Assembly: GCF_963662255.1 (NCBI RefSeq) | Contig: NC_085047.1 | Coordinates: 105,580,181-105,644,180, forward strand | Reading direction: 5' to 3' | Source of the DNA: Cinclus cinclus | Lineage: Eukaryota; Chordata; Aves; Passeriformes; Cinclidae | Length of the DNA: 64,000 nucleotides | In this document: positions 63,701-64,000 of the stretch, piece by piece | Layout of the letters: each line of letters opens with the position of its first letter | Position numbering within the stretch: the stretch's first letter is position 1 | Translations under genes and position numbers: made by a program | The notes under the pieces: model-generated | Seen by the model: only the letters and a program-made list of their open reading frames with translations | Database searches by the model: none | What the model was told of the DNA's origin: nothing

Positions 63701-64000
63701 TAATTAAAACAGAAAGATGGCCCTTCCAAATGTCAAAAAAAAATTGTGAAAAGGCACTGTGCTTTTTCAAATTACCACTCCTAAACACAGGTCCCAAAGA
63801 ATATATCTTACTTCATGGATACTATTATTAGCAGCTTCCAAGACCATCAAAATGGTGGTAGCTTTTGCTTTAGTGAAGAATGTTCCTCTTATCCAGAACA
63901 GAGCAGCAGTTCAGACTATCATATCCACATTAGCATTCTGAATGCAGCTACTATGCTGATGACACATCTATAATTCCAAAGAAGAGAGATAATGAAAACA
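60730..64000. other. AT-rich unique DNA without a recognised gene
   Basis: No exon, RNA gene or mobile element was recognised. A T run of 16 lies at 62495-62510, an AAAC-like A-rich stretch at 63370-63415 and an imperfect CA-rich run at 63666-63699. The open frames are short. Confidence 0.55.

Overview
This window looks like nuclear DNA from a bird, probably a songbird. It contains many 5'-truncated CR1 LINE copies, solitary LTRs of the kinds common in avian genomes, a low-GC background and pentanucleotide microsatellites. The CR1 and LTR assignments come from recognising family sequence by eye; no database search was run. I found no intact protein-coding gene, tRNA, rRNA or CRISPR array. Open frames are short, and the long ones fall in microsatellites or dead transposon copies.

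Layout. Bases 1-135 are the edge of a CpG-rich patch that could be the promoter and first exon of a gene running leftward out of the window. Two CCAAT boxes and a good minus-strand splice donor support this. The rest is AT-rich intergenic or intronic DNA with scattered repeats. Plus-strand CR1 remnants lie at about 2768, 6020, 9700, 20455, 30289, 37807, 43838 and 59284. Minus-strand CR1 remnants lie at about 16180, 34553 and 36288.

Five solitary LTRs stand out. One, at 27870-28212, is a class I-like LTR with three inverted CCAAT boxes, a TATA box and a poly(A) signal. Two belong to an ERVL-type family: 35095-35616 on plus and 50822-51357 on minus. Two belong to a family whose sense 3' end reads CCAAGACA: 45733-46395 on minus, with a perfect 5-bp target-site duplication, and 59946-60729 on plus, with its 3' part expanded by microsatellites. 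No gag, pol or env reading frame remains beside any of them.

Two long arrays of the same pentamer, TCTCC, lie at 17191-17425 and 36591-36792. Other simple repeats include a GTATAT hexamer array, a purine-only tract, a TG dinucleotide run and several poly(T) runs. One possible gene relic was found: minus-strand 53664-54139 ends in ATTAAA followed by a genomic poly(A) run and resembles a retroposed transcript end.

Nothing here forms an operon or a recognisable new system. The most informative points are the LTR pairs, the structured microsatellite inside one LTR, the possible leftward promoter and the possible retrocopy.
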